Shown in pieces: positions 5,690 through 13,019 of a DNA stretch of 13,218 nt (its first letter is position 1; every line of letters begins with the position of its first letter). Source of the DNA: Lachnospiraceae bacterium (GTDB lineage Bacteria; Bacillota; Clostridia; Lachnospirales; Lachnospiraceae); assembly GCA_009774245.1 (NCBI GenBank), contig VSNM01000112.1, positions 1 to 13,218 on the forward strand, given 5' to 3'. The notes below the pieces were generated by a model. The model saw nothing but the letters and a program-made list of their open reading frames with translations, did not search any database and was not told the DNA's origin. Made by a program: the position numbers and the translations under genes.

Positions 5690-6877
5690 ATGAAAAACCA
5701 ATATAATAAAACAATCACAGCCTGTTTTGTAGGATATATCGTGCAGGCTGTAGTTAACAATTTTACGCCGTTGCTGTTTTTGTTTTTTCAAAAAAGTTAT
5801 CATGTCCCGCTTTCCCAGATTACGCTGTTGGTGACTTTTAATTTTGGTATACAGCTGTTGGTTGACCTTCTTTCAGTCGGATTTATAGATAAGATAGGGT
5901 ACCGTGCATCAATGGTGATAGCCCATGTTTTATCGGCTGCAGGCTTGGTTCTTCTTACGGTTTTGCCGGATGTTTTACCAACTCCCTTTGTGGGGATTTT
6001 AATTGCTGTCATGATTTACGCCATTGGCGGCGGACTTCTGGAAGTTCTCGTCAGTCCGGTTGTGGAGGCGTGTCCTTCCGACAATAAGGAGAAGGCAATG
6101 AGCATGCTTCATTCTTTTTATTGCTGGGGACATGCGGGGGTGGTATTCATATCAACTTTGTTTTTTTATGTGGCTGGTATAGAGAACTGGAAGATATTGG
6201 CGATTATATGGGCGCTTATCCCGGTTGGAAATGCTATTGTTTTTACCAGGGTTCCCATTGCAACCTTGATTGAGGACGGTGAGTCCGGACTGGGATTAAA
6301 GGAATTGTTCCGGATGAAGATATTTTGGATTTTGCTGGTAATGATGATATGTGCAGGGGCGAGCGAGCAGGCAGTCAGCCAATGGGCTTCTACCTTTGCA
6401 GAAAAAGGACTTGGGATTTCCAAGACGGCAGGTGATCTGGCTGGACCGATGGCGTTTGCGATTTTGATGGGGACGTCAAGATTGTTTTATGGCAAATATG
6501 GGGACCGTATTCATTTGGAACGCTTTATGGTCTACAGCAGCCTCCTATGTATACTGTCTTATTTGGGAATCTCCCTTTTCCCGGTTCCGTTGCTTAGCCT
6601 GATTGCCTGTGCTGTCTGCGGGCTGTCAGTTGGAATTATGTGGCCAGGAACCTTCAGCAAGGCATCGGCAGCTTTGCCAAAAGGCGGAACCGCTATGTTT
6701 GCGTTATTGGCGCTAGGCGGGGATATAGGTTGTTCGGGAGGTCCCACGTTGGTCGGTATGGTATCAGGGGCATTGGGGGATAATCTGAAGATAGGGGTTT
6801 TAGCAGGTATTATTTTTCCAGCGCTGTTACTAATGGGAATTATTCTCTGTGGTAAAATGAAAAGAGAGTTCTCGTAA
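5690..6877 (+). CDS. MFS transporter, sugar-type (395 aa)
   Basis: About twelve hydrophobic segments in two groups of six are separated by a polar loop around residues 190-210 (IATLIEDGESGLGLKELFRM). The loop between segments 2 and 3 carries the MFS motif variant FIDKIGYRAS. HSFYCWGHAG and QWASTFAEKGLG match sugar/fucose-permease-like transporters. The ATG at 5690 follows TTTGGAGG by 8 bases; a TTG at 5672 is not needed. Its place between an AraC regulator and two DUF1349 genes suggests uptake of an oligosaccharide or glycoside, with proton symport as the usual mechanism. The substrate cannot be read from the sequence. Confidence 0.88.
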   Translation: MKNQYNKTITACFVGYIVQAVVNNFTPLLFLFFQKSYHVPLSQITLLVTFNFGIQLLVDLLSVGFIDKIGYRASMVIAHVLSAAGLVLLTVLPDVLPTPFVGILIAVMIYAIGGGLLEVLVSPVVEACPSDNKEKAMSMLHSFYCWGHAGVVFISTLFFYVAGIENWKILAIIWALIPVGNAIVFTRVPIATLIEDGESGLGLKELFRMKIFWILLVMMICAGASEQAVSQWASTFAEKGLGISKTAGDLAGPMAFAILMGTSRLFYGKYGDRIHLERFMVYSSLLCILSYLGISLFPVPLLSLIACAVCGLSVGIMWPGTFSKASAALPKGGTAMFALLALGGDIGCSGGPTLVGMVSGALGDNLKIGVLAGIIFPALLLMGIILCGKMKREFS

Positions 6878-6987
6878 TGGAGGGGAAAATATCTATTGAA
6901 AAAGGCAAAGATGGATTTATCTTCATTGTATTTGCTGTAAAACAGAAGAATGATGTAAACGAACTGACGTTAGATATGATGGGGTAG
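6877..6987 (+). other. Possible 36-residue coupled ORF or gene remnant
   Basis: ATG at 6877-6879 overlaps the MFS stop as TAATG, a coupling arrangement, and opens 36 codons (MEGKISIEKGKDGFIFIVFA, then VKQKNDVNELTLDMMG). There is no clear ribosome binding site. Protein-like sequence continues after its stop in other frames up to about 7090 (for example MNPETCLDDMRAVLYAMKK at 7003-7062), so the spacer may hold a broken small gene instead. I do not recognise the family. Confidence 0.3.
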
Positions 6988-7053
6988 GATTAGAACCATT
7001 ATATGAACCCAGAAACATGTCTGGACGATATGAGAGCTGTGTTATATGCAATG

Positions 7054-7082
7054 AAAAAATAGGCATTGAAATAGCTGCCTAT
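7054..7082 (-). terminator. Minus-strand-oriented terminator-like hairpin
   Basis: TGCCTAT (7076-7082) pairs with ATAGGCA (7059-7065). On the minus strand the stem is followed by a run of six Ts. No minus-strand gene lies directly upstream in that direction, so it may block antisense transcription or be left over from a lost gene. Confidence 0.4.
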
Positions 7083-7111
7083 CAGGAATAAAAGAAAGCG
7101 AGGAAAAAAAG

Positions 7112-7711
7112 ATGGATTTTTTGAAATGCAGTCCGAAATGGACACGCCAGCCCAAGCAGGTGCAGGTTGATGAAGACAAGGTTGTAATTATTACGGAAAG
7201 AGGAACTGATTTGTGGGCACGCACTTATTATGGTTTCCAGAATGATAATGCCCCGGTGTTTCAGATTGAAACGACAGATAAGTTTTTCTCCTTTATCGTG
7301 AAAACAGAGTTTGAAAGTACCCGTCGTTTTGATCAGTGCGGTGTGGTTATGTATTTAGACAGCGACAACTGGTTCAAGGCATCTATTGAGTATGAAGATG
7401 AAAAAATGCAGCGGTTGGGAAGTGTCGTCACGAATCATGGATATTCTGACTGGGCCACGACAGATATATCCTCTGACATTAGAAGTATGTGGTATCGTTT
7501 TTCGCGCAGAAATAGCGACTATTGCATTGAATGCAGCGAGGACGGCATAAATTTCAGACAGATGCGGATTTTCCATATGTGGGAAGGGGCAGAAAAAATT
7601 ACATATGGCATATATGCGGGCAGCCCGACAGAAGGTTCGTACAAGGCAACATTTTCAAATATGCAGATTACGGAATGTCAGTGGAAATCGGATGCAGAAT
7701 GGCGTGACTGA
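7112..7711 (+). CDS. DUF1349 concanavalin-like protein, copy 1 (199 aa)
   Basis: The whole protein fits the DUF1349 beta-sandwich family (related to YgcK-type and beta-xylosidase C-terminal concanavalin-like domains). In order it shows FFSFIVKTEFESTRRFDQCG, VVMYLDSDNWFKASIEYED, SVVTNHGYSDWAT, WYRFSRRNSDYCIECSEDG and YGIYAGSPTEGSYKATFSNM, which are the conserved blocks of the family. It has no signal peptide, so it is cytoplasmic. The weak ribosome binding site (GAGG, 10 bases before the ATG) agrees with an operon position. It is followed 14 bases later by a paralogue. The role is unproven; context suggests handling of a carbohydrate brought in by the MFS transporter at 5690. Confidence 0.88.
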   Translation: MDFLKCSPKWTRQPKQVQVDEDKVVIITERGTDLWARTYYGFQNDNAPVFQIETTDKFFSFIVKTEFESTRRFDQCGVVMYLDSDNWFKASIEYEDEKMQRLGSVVTNHGYSDWATTDISSDIRSMWYRFSRRNSDYCIECSEDGINFRQMRIFHMWEGAEKITYGIYAGSPTEGSYKATFSNMQITECQWKSDAEWRD

Positions 7712-7725
7712 TAGGGGGTATTTAT

Positions 7726-8316
7726 ATGGAATTCAAATGGCTTAATGAAGGACAGATAAAAACAGAAGACAACAGAATAGAAATGTTTGCACCGGCGCAA
7801 AGCGACTTTTTCTTTAATAACGGTGCGGTCAGCGAGGAGGGGATTACGCCGGAATCTTTGTGCAATGCTCCGTTTTACCACACAGAGATTGCCGGAGATT
7901 TCGTGATGCGGGTAAAAGTATCCCATGATTTTAAAGACACATATGACTCTGCTTCTATTATGGTAATGCAGGATATGCGGAATTGGGCGAAATCATGTTT
8001 TGAAATGACCGATTTTGGCACACATGCCGTTGTCAGCGTAATTGCAAGGAACGGGGAATCGGACGATGCGAATGGGTGCAACATTGACGGAAATGAGGTA
8101 TGGCTGCAGATATGCAGGTGCGGTCAATCCTTTGCGTTCCATTATTCCGTTGACGGTAAGAAATTTTACATGATGAGATTTTTTAATCTTCCTGTTGGTG
8201 AAAACGTAAAGGTAGGGCTGCTTGCACAGGCTCCTGTTGGAAATGGCGGGACAAGGGTTTATACAGACCTTACCTTTGAACAGAAAACAGTGAAAAATAT
8301 CCGTATGGGTGAGTAA
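7726..8316 (+). CDS. DUF1349 concanavalin-like protein, copy 2 (196 aa)
   Basis: Same family and length as the preceding protein but clearly diverged. The blocks are GDFVMRVKVSHDFKDTYDSA, SIMVMQDMRNWAKSCFEMTD, VVSVIARNGESDDANG, WLQICRCGQSFAFHYSVDG and VGLLAQAPVGNGGTRVYTDL. The position of the lone Trp and Tyr-Asp pairs matches the sugar-facing sheet in concanavalin-like folds, but no catalytic acid pair can be assigned by eye. The ribosome binding site AGGGGG lies 8 bases before the ATG. The gene ends shortly before a strong bidirectional terminator. Its last 11 codons and downstream DNA recur at 4484-4516, so a third copy once existed in the window. Confidence 0.88.
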   Translation: MEFKWLNEGQIKTEDNRIEMFAPAQSDFFFNNGAVSEEGITPESLCNAPFYHTEIAGDFVMRVKVSHDFKDTYDSASIMVMQDMRNWAKSCFEMTDFGTHAVVSVIARNGESDDANGCNIDGNEVWLQICRCGQSFAFHYSVDGKKFYMMRFFNLPVGENVKVGLLAQAPVGNGGTRVYTDLTFEQKTVKNIRMGE

Positions 8317-8350
8317 GGGGAGTTATAGCAATAATCTTGATGCAACGGAA

Positions 8351-8386
8351 AAACAGACTGAAACCTCAAGCGGTTTCAGTCTGTTT
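8351..8386. terminator. Strong bidirectional terminator between convergent genes
   Basis: A perfect 15-bp stem, 8351-8365 with 8372-8386, has a 6-base loop, flanked by A-rich sequence on the left and T-rich on the right. It serves the DUF1349 gene on the plus strand and hxlR on the minus strand. The hxlR stop codon (8366-8368) sits in the loop, so the final hxlR codons run through the right arm of the stem. Confidence 0.85.
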
Positions 8387-8722
8387 CGTTTGTAAGGCAT
8401 TTGCTTCTCCCCAATCACATATTGCGTTGAGTATCGGGATCAGCGATTTTCCGCGTTCAGTTAAGCTATATTCTACTTTGGGTGGTATTTGTGGATATTC
8501 CTTTCTGTGAACTAATTGGTCGGCCTCCAGCTCTTTCAGCGTGGCGCTTAAAGTTTTGTAGGAAATTTCCTCAATATATTTTTTTATTTCGTTAAACCGG
8601 ACTATCTCAAACTCTGCCAAAACGTATAATATGGTCATTTTATATTTCCCGTTAATCAGGGATAAAGTATAGCTGAATCCAGTACTTCTGAAACACTCGT
8701 TTGAAATAAGGCGTTCACTCAT
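8366..8722 (-). CDS. HxlR-family winged-helix regulator, copy 2 (118 aa)
   Basis: Winged-helix regulator with the N-terminal Cys (Cys10 in ECFRSTGFSYTLSLINGKYK), then RFNEIKKYIEEISYKTLSAT, LKELEADQLVHRKEYPQIPP and KVEYSLTERGKSLIPILNAI. AAAGGAGAG lies about 9 bases before the ATG. A probable minus-strand -10 (TATACT, 8743-8748) lies just left of the operator, so the protein should repress itself as well as the divergent MFS gene. It is related to, but clearly distinct from, the HxlR at 1010. The last residues (QTKQTETA) come from the terminator stem, so the C-terminal tail was probably fixed by where the terminator sits and not by function. The effector is unknown. Confidence 0.92.
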   Translation of the reverse strand: MSERLISNECFRSTGFSYTLSLINGKYKMTILYVLAEFEIVRFNEIKKYIEEISYKTLSATLKELEADQLVHRKEYPQIPPKVEYSLTERGKSLIPILNAICDWGEANALQTKQTETA

Positions 8723-8758
8723 ATTTGCACTCTCCTTTTATTAGTATATAACATATAG

Positions 8759-8790
8759 GTAAGTATCGCACTTTAATGTGCGTACTTGCT
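8759..8790. promoter_or_regulatory. HxlR-type operator, copy 3
   Basis: Starts with the same 13 bases as copy 2 (GTAAGTATCGCAC), followed by TTTAAT and GTGCGTACTT. The half sites AAGTA(T)CGCAC form an almost perfect dyad. It lies between divergent hxlR and MFS genes and overlaps the -35 regions of both predicted promoters. Confidence 0.75.
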
Positions 8791-8813
8791 TTTGGGTTTA
8801 TTCTTGCTATGAT
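8786..8813 (+). promoter_or_regulatory. Promoter of the second MFS gene
   Basis: TTGCTT (8786-8791) and TATGAT (8808-8813) are spaced 16 bases apart. The -35 overlaps the right arm of operator copy 3. An alternative pair is TTGGGT (8792) with GATAAT (8814). Either one rules out starts upstream of about 8820. Confidence 0.5.
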
Positions 8814-8865
8814 GATAATATATTTCATGGAAAAAGTCAATCCTGCAATGAAGGAGGGAGATAAA

Positions 8866-10062
8866 ATGTTTCAGTTGCTGTTAGTTATAATTTATCTTGC
8901 ATTTATCAGTCTGGGACTACCGGATTCCTTGTTAGGTTCAGCATGGCCTGTCATGTATCAGGAATTTTCTGTACCTGTTTCCTATGTGGGTGCAGTTTCT
9001 ATGATTATAGCTGTTGCTACGATCATTTCCAGTCTGCAGGGTGACAGAATGACCAAGATGCTTGGAACCGGAAAGGTTACGGCAATCAGTGTGTTAATGA
9101 CCGCCGTTGCGCTGTTTGGATTTTCAATCAGCCATTCTTATGTCGAATTGTGTTTGTGGGCTGTACCTTACGGACTTGGAGCAGGATGTATAGACGCTTC
9201 TTTGAACAATTATGTTGCGCTTCATTACGCGAGCAGGCATATGAGCTGGCTGCATTGTATGTGGGGTATTGGTGTTTCATTTAGCCCTCATATCATGGGG
9301 TATGCATTGACAAGCGGGCAGGGATGGAATATGGGTTATCGCTATATTTCCATTCTTCAAATGATATTAACTGTCATATTGATTTTTAGCCTACCGCTAT
9401 GGAAAAAGCAGGGAGCAGGCAGCACCGAACAGGTGGACAAAAAAGCCAAAATTCAATCGCTTTCCTTACGTCAGATTTTAAGGATTCCGGGAGCAAAAGA
9501 GGTGATGATAACATTTTTTTGTTATTGCGCCCTTGAACAGACTGCGGGGTTATGGGCAAGCAGTTATCTTGTAATCCGATGGGGAGTATCAACAGAAACT
9601 GCGGCAAGATTCGCAAGCCTGTTTTTTATTGGAATTACCATAGGTAGGGCTTTCAGCGGATTTTTGACAATGAAGCTGAATGACACGCAGATGATACGTC
9701 TTGGGCAGGGAGTTATATTATTGGGAGTTGTACTTTTGCTTCTGCCACTAGGTGGAAAAAGTGCATTGGTGGGATTGATTATTATTGGATTGGGCTGTGC
9801 CCCGATTTATCCCTCAATCATACATTCTACACCAGAACATTTTGGAGCGGATAGATCACAGGCTATGATCGGTGTACAAATGGCATTTGCTTATGTGGGA
9901 ATCTGTATTATGCCGCCAATCTTTGGTGTTATTGCAAACCATATCAGCTTTTCCCTGCTTCCGGTGTATTTGCTGGTTATACTGGCTCTTATGATTGTCA
10001 TGCATGAAAAGATGCTGCCAATGATTGAGAATAATAAAAAGGGAATGATTAACGGACAATAG
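8866..10062 (+). CDS. MFS transporter (398 aa)
   Basis: About twelve membrane segments. FISLGLPDSLLGSAWPVMYQ in segment 1 is typical of sugar/FHS-like and drug MFS proteins found in Clostridia. QGDRMTKMLGTGKVT is the loop 2-3 motif, and a charged central loop (KKQGAGSTEQVDKKAKIQSL, about 183-202) separates the two halves. The frame is open from 8776, but the ATG at 8866 is preferred: GGAGGGAG lies directly before it and the promoter/operator covers the longer N-terminus. It is divergent from hxlR copy 2 and so is probably induced by that regulator's signal, which would fit export of a toxic compound as well as sugar uptake. It is only distantly similar to the MFS protein at 5690. Confidence 0.88.
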   Translation: MFQLLLVIIYLAFISLGLPDSLLGSAWPVMYQEFSVPVSYVGAVSMIIAVATIISSLQGDRMTKMLGTGKVTAISVLMTAVALFGFSISHSYVELCLWAVPYGLGAGCIDASLNNYVALHYASRHMSWLHCMWGIGVSFSPHIMGYALTSGQGWNMGYRYISILQMILTVILIFSLPLWKKQGAGSTEQVDKKAKIQSLSLRQILRIPGAKEVMITFFCYCALEQTAGLWASSYLVIRWGVSTETAARFASLFFIGITIGRAFSGFLTMKLNDTQMIRLGQGVILLGVVLLLLPLGGKSALVGLIIIGLGCAPIYPSIIHSTPEHFGADRSQAMIGVQMAFAYVGICIMPPIFGVIANHISFSLLPVYLLVILALMIVMHEKMLPMIENNKKGMINGQ

Positions 10063-10213
10063 ACAGTTAGCTATACATATTTCCATAAGTGCTGGCAACT
10101 CCTTCAGTTCTATATTTAGCGGAGGAGACGCTCAATGAGAGAGAAGTTTAGACAGTAAATAGTTTAGTAAAGTAAAGGCGTAATTAAAGCCTATTATAAA
10201 GGAGGATATTTTT
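10063..10213. other. Spacer with a 7-codon minigene
   Basis: Within this spacer GGAGGAG (10122-10128) precedes ATG at 10135, which opens only MREKFRQ before TAA (10156-10158). A weak hairpin (AGGC/GCCT around 10176-10192) follows, then the GGAGG of the next gene. It may be a leader peptide or the 5' stub of a deleted gene. No convincing terminator for the upstream MFS gene is visible. Confidence 0.3.
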
Positions 10214-10759
10214 ATGAGCAAAAAAATTGTAGTAATCACAGGAAGTCCCCGGAAAAAGGGTAACAGCTTTGCAATGACAGAGGCTTTTGTCAAGGCGGCA
10301 GAAAAAAAGGGGCATACAGTATCCCGCTTTGACATTGCGGCAATGAATGTAGGCGGATGTCGTGCCTGCGAAACCTGCTTCAAAACAGGAAAAGCCTGCT
10401 CCTTTAATGACGATTTTAATACCATAGCTCCGGTTATTCAGGAAGCGGACGCAGTAGTGTTCTCCATGCCGGTTTACTGGTATTCTATCCCGTCACAGGT
10501 AAAGGCTGTAATAGACAAATTATTTTCCTTCTACAATGCAAAGATTGATCTTTCTGGTAAGGAATGTGCATTGATTTCCTGCTGTGAAGAAAATGATGAG
10601 TCTGTTTTTGATGGTGTTCGTATTCCGGTAGAACGGTCTGCCGCTCTGTTAAACTGGAAAATGGTAGGGACAGTAATGATACCGGGAGTTGTTAATGTCG
10701 GCGATATTGATAAAACAGAAGGCTGTAAACAGGCAGAGGAGTTAGCTGAAAAGTTTTGA
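10214..10759 (+). CDS. Flavodoxin-fold NAD(P)H:FMN oxidoreductase, Isf-like (181 aa)
   Basis: Starts KKIVVITGSPRKKGNSFAMT, the FMN phosphate-binding loop of NADPH-dependent FMN reductases and iron-sulfur flavoproteins. GGCRACETCFKTGKAC carries Cys49, Cys52, Cys55 and Cys62 (CX2CX2CX6C), matching the compact [4Fe-4S] motif of Isf. DAVVFSMPVYWYSIPSQVKA and DKLF are the second flavin-contact region. The ribosome binding site AGGAGG lies 8 bases before the ATG. Many clostridial relatives keep this Cys pattern and reduce quinones, nitro compounds or flavins; whether a cluster is bound is not shown by sequence. The GH120 gene starts 55 bases downstream with no terminator between, so they may share a transcript despite unrelated roles. 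Confidence 0.88.
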   Translation: MSKKIVVITGSPRKKGNSFAMTEAFVKAAEKKGHTVSRFDIAAMNVGGCRACETCFKTGKACSFNDDFNTIAPVIQEADAVVFSMPVYWYSIPSQVKAVIDKLFSFYNAKIDLSGKECALISCCEENDESVFDGVRIPVERSAALLNWKMVGTVMIPGVVNVGDIDKTEGCKQAEELAEKF

Positions 10760-10814
10760 ACCGTAGGAGGCAGTTGACAGCATAGAAAAATCATCACAGG
10801 AAGGAGAGTACCAG

Positions 10815-12818
10815 ATGAGATATTATGTTGATGTGAATGCAGTACAGGGAGGAGACGGGAGCAGTGAGAAGCCTTTCAGGAAGATTCAGGAAGCTGCGGA
10901 TAAAGCGGTGGCTGGGGATGAGGTAATTGTTGCGCCGGGAGTCTATCGGGAGGCGGTAAGTCCAGTAAATGGTGGCAGGGAAGATGCCCGGATTGTCTAC
11001 CGCTCGGAAGTGGAACGGGCTGCTGTGATTACGGGAGCAGAATCTGTAAAAGACTGGGAGCCTTGTGATGGCAATGTGTGGAAGGCACGGATTCCCAACA
11101 AGGTATTTGACAGTTATAATCCCTATACGACATTGGTATATGGGGACTGGTTTGTGGCTTCGATGATTGCGCATACAGGAGATGTATACCTGAACGGTAA
11201 GTCCATGTATGAGGTTACGAAATTTGACAAAGTTCTGCATCCGGAAAAGAGCAGGACATCATGGGAGCCGGAATTTTCTGTCTATGTATGGTGTACGGTG
11301 CAGGATGAAAAGGAAGATGAGACGATTTTATATGCCAATTTCCAGGGCAGGAATCCTAATGAAGAAAATGTGGAAATCAGCGTAAGAAAGAACTGCTTTT
11401 ATCCGAAAAAAGAAGGTGTGGGCTATATTACTTTATCGGGATTTACCGTGAGACAGGCGGCAACACAGTGGGCTCCGCCTACGGCTTATCAGGAGGGGAT
11501 GATCGGGCCTCATTGGTCAAAGGGCTGGATCATAGAGGACTGTGAAATCTATGAGGCAAAATGCTCCGGTATTTCTCTGGGGAAATATCTACAGCCGGAA
11601 AACGATAATAAGTGGTCTAAATGGAAATATAAGGACGGAACGCAGACAGAACGGGAGTGTATCTGTCAGGCGCAGCGGGAAGGCTGGAACAAGGAAAAAA
11701 TAGGCTCCCATATTGTCAGAAGGTGTGACATCCATGACTGTGGCCAGACGGGAATAGTGGGGCATCTGGGCGGTGTATTTTCTGTTATAGAGGATAACAG
11801 GATTCATCATATCAATAATAAGCAGAATTTATGCGGCGCTGAAATCGGCGGAATCAAAATGCACGCAACGATTGATGTCACCATACGCCGCAACCGGATC
11901 TATCACTGCACCCGTGGCTTATGGCTTGACTGGCAGGCACAGGGGGCAAGGGTAACAGGAAATCTGTTCTTTGATAACTGTCTGCCGGGAGAATATAACC
12001 ATACAGAGGGAAACGAAATCGGAGAAGATATTTTTGTGGAAATATCTCATGGTCCAACTCTGATCGACCATAATGTCCTCCTGTCGGACTGTGCGCTGAA
12101 ACTTGCAACACAGGGAGTTGCCGTGGTACATAATCTGATTGCCGGTTCCTTTACGGCAGTAGGTCGCGGTGTCTTAAATGGTGCGCTTACCAAAGCTGCT
12201 CCGCGTTATACACCGTACCATGTGCCGCACCGCACAGAGATAGCGGGATTTATGACAGTTCTGCATGGGGATATGAGATTTTACAATAATATATTCATTC
12301 AGAAAGAAATACGCCCCTCTTTAAAACAGATGATGGATACAATGAAAGATAGTGAATGGACGGACGGGAACCTGATTACTGGCACGATTCCTTATGAGGA
12401 ATATCCGACTTTGGAAGAATACCAGAAACAGTTTGAGGGTTATTGTGGGATGGGTTCAGCACCCAGTGACAGATATTATAATCCGCTCCCGGTATGGGCC
12501 GAAGGAAACGTCTATTTTAACGGTGCTAAGCCCATGTCAAAGGAAAAGGCATTTGTGGATGAAACAAACAAAGTAACTATAGGAGTTGAAGAAACAGAGG
12601 AAGGTTTTTTCTTAAGAACGAATCTGTATGATTACATGCCGGAAATGCAAAACAGAATAATCACGACAGAAGTGCTTGGTATGGCGTTTGAGCCGGAGCA
12701 GAAGTTTGAAAATCCGGATGGCTCTCCCATTGTGTTCAACGAAGATTATTATGGGAATGCACATGGAGAAATACCGAAAGCAGGTCCATTTGCAGAACCG
12801 GGCATGTTGAAAGTCTGA
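10815..12818 (+). CDS. xylC-like: GH120 family beta-xylosidase, parallel beta-helix (667 aa)
   Basis: Resembles XylC of Thermoanaerobacterium, the GH120 prototype, over its whole length. The N-terminus has YYVDVNAVQGGDGSSEKPF and AGDEVIVAPGVYRE, followed by GNVWKARIPN, ILYANFQGRNPNEENVEISV, ATQWAPPTAYQEGMIGPHWS, IGSHIVRRCDIHDCGQTGIV and GHLGGVFS. The catalytic block GLWLDWQAQGARV has Asp372 as nucleophile, and IFVEISHGP has Glu409 as acid/base, at the places known for the family. An insert of about 14 residues (LPGEYNHTEGNEIG) lies between them, absent from my recollection of XylC. No signal peptide is present, so it cleaves imported xylo-oligosaccharides inside the cell. AGGAGAG lies 8 bases before the ATG. 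The gene lies near the AraC/MFS/DUF1349 genes but is separated from them by the HxlR/MFS pair. Confidence 0.9.
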   Translation: MRYYVDVNAVQGGDGSSEKPFRKIQEAADKAVAGDEVIVAPGVYREAVSPVNGGREDARIVYRSEVERAAVITGAESVKDWEPCDGNVWKARIPNKVFDSYNPYTTLVYGDWFVASMIAHTGDVYLNGKSMYEVTKFDKVLHPEKSRTSWEPEFSVYVWCTVQDEKEDETILYANFQGRNPNEENVEISVRKNCFYPKKEGVGYITLSGFTVRQAATQWAPPTAYQEGMIGPHWSKGWIIEDCEIYEAKCSGISLGKYLQPENDNKWSKWKYKDGTQTERECICQAQREGWNKEKIGSHIVRRCDIHDCGQTGIVGHLGGVFSVIEDNRIHHINNKQNLCGAEIGGIKMHATIDVTIRRNRIYHCTRGLWLDWQAQGARVTGNLFFDNCLPGEYNHTEGNEIGEDIFVEISHGPTLIDHNVLLSDCALKLATQGVAVVHNLIAGSFTAVGRGVLNGALTKAAPRYTPYHVPHRTEIAGFMTVLHGDMRFYNNIFIQKEIRPSLKQMMDTMKDSEWTDGNLITGTIPYEEYPTLEEYQKQFEGYCGMGSAPSDRYYNPLPVWAEGNVYFNGAKPMSKEKAFVDETNKVTIGVEETEEGFFLRTNLYDYMPEMQNRIITTEVLGMAFEPEQKFENPDGSPIVFNEDYYGNAHGEIPKAGPFAEPGMLKV

Positions 12819-12917
12819 TATAGGAATAGAAATTTTTTATCTGATATGCAGACTTATGCAATTAAAAGATTTAGGTATAAAGCGAAGCAGAAATATATTT
12901 TAATACACAAACGATAA

Positions 12918-12949
12918 AAGGGAACTGGCAGATATAGGCTAGTTCCCTT
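12918..12949. terminator. Hairpin downstream of the GH120 gene
   Basis: AAGGGAACT (12918-12926) pairs perfectly with AGTTCCCTT (12941-12949), and the stem can extend by three more pairs. Only TT(G)TT follows, so it is a moderate terminator in either direction. The A-rich 12840-12917 stretch before it shows no gene. Confidence 0.6.
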
Positions 12950-12971
12950 GTTACATATCAGTGCAGGAGGC

Positions 12972-12994
12972 GGAAAATAAGGCCGGTTACTGGC
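12972..12994. repeat. GC-rich short hairpin before the zinc-ribbon gene
   Basis: GGCCGG-TTA-CTGGCC forms a 6-bp stem (one G-T pair), followed by another CCGG. It lies in the 5' leader of the gene at 13020, 25-45 bases before the ATG, where the base composition turns clearly more GC-rich than the rest of the window. Confidence 0.35.
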
Positions 12995-13019
12995 CGGAGT
13001 GGAGTAAAGGAGGCGGCAG

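Noticed and set aside
8776..8865. Longer N-terminus for the second MFS transporter
   Set aside because: It would begin inside the operator/promoter, while a strong ribosome binding site stands directly before the ATG at 8866.
10794..11240. Minus-strand 148-codon frame opposite the GH120 start
   Set aside because: Shadow frame with no motif; the plus strand is a well-supported GH120 gene.
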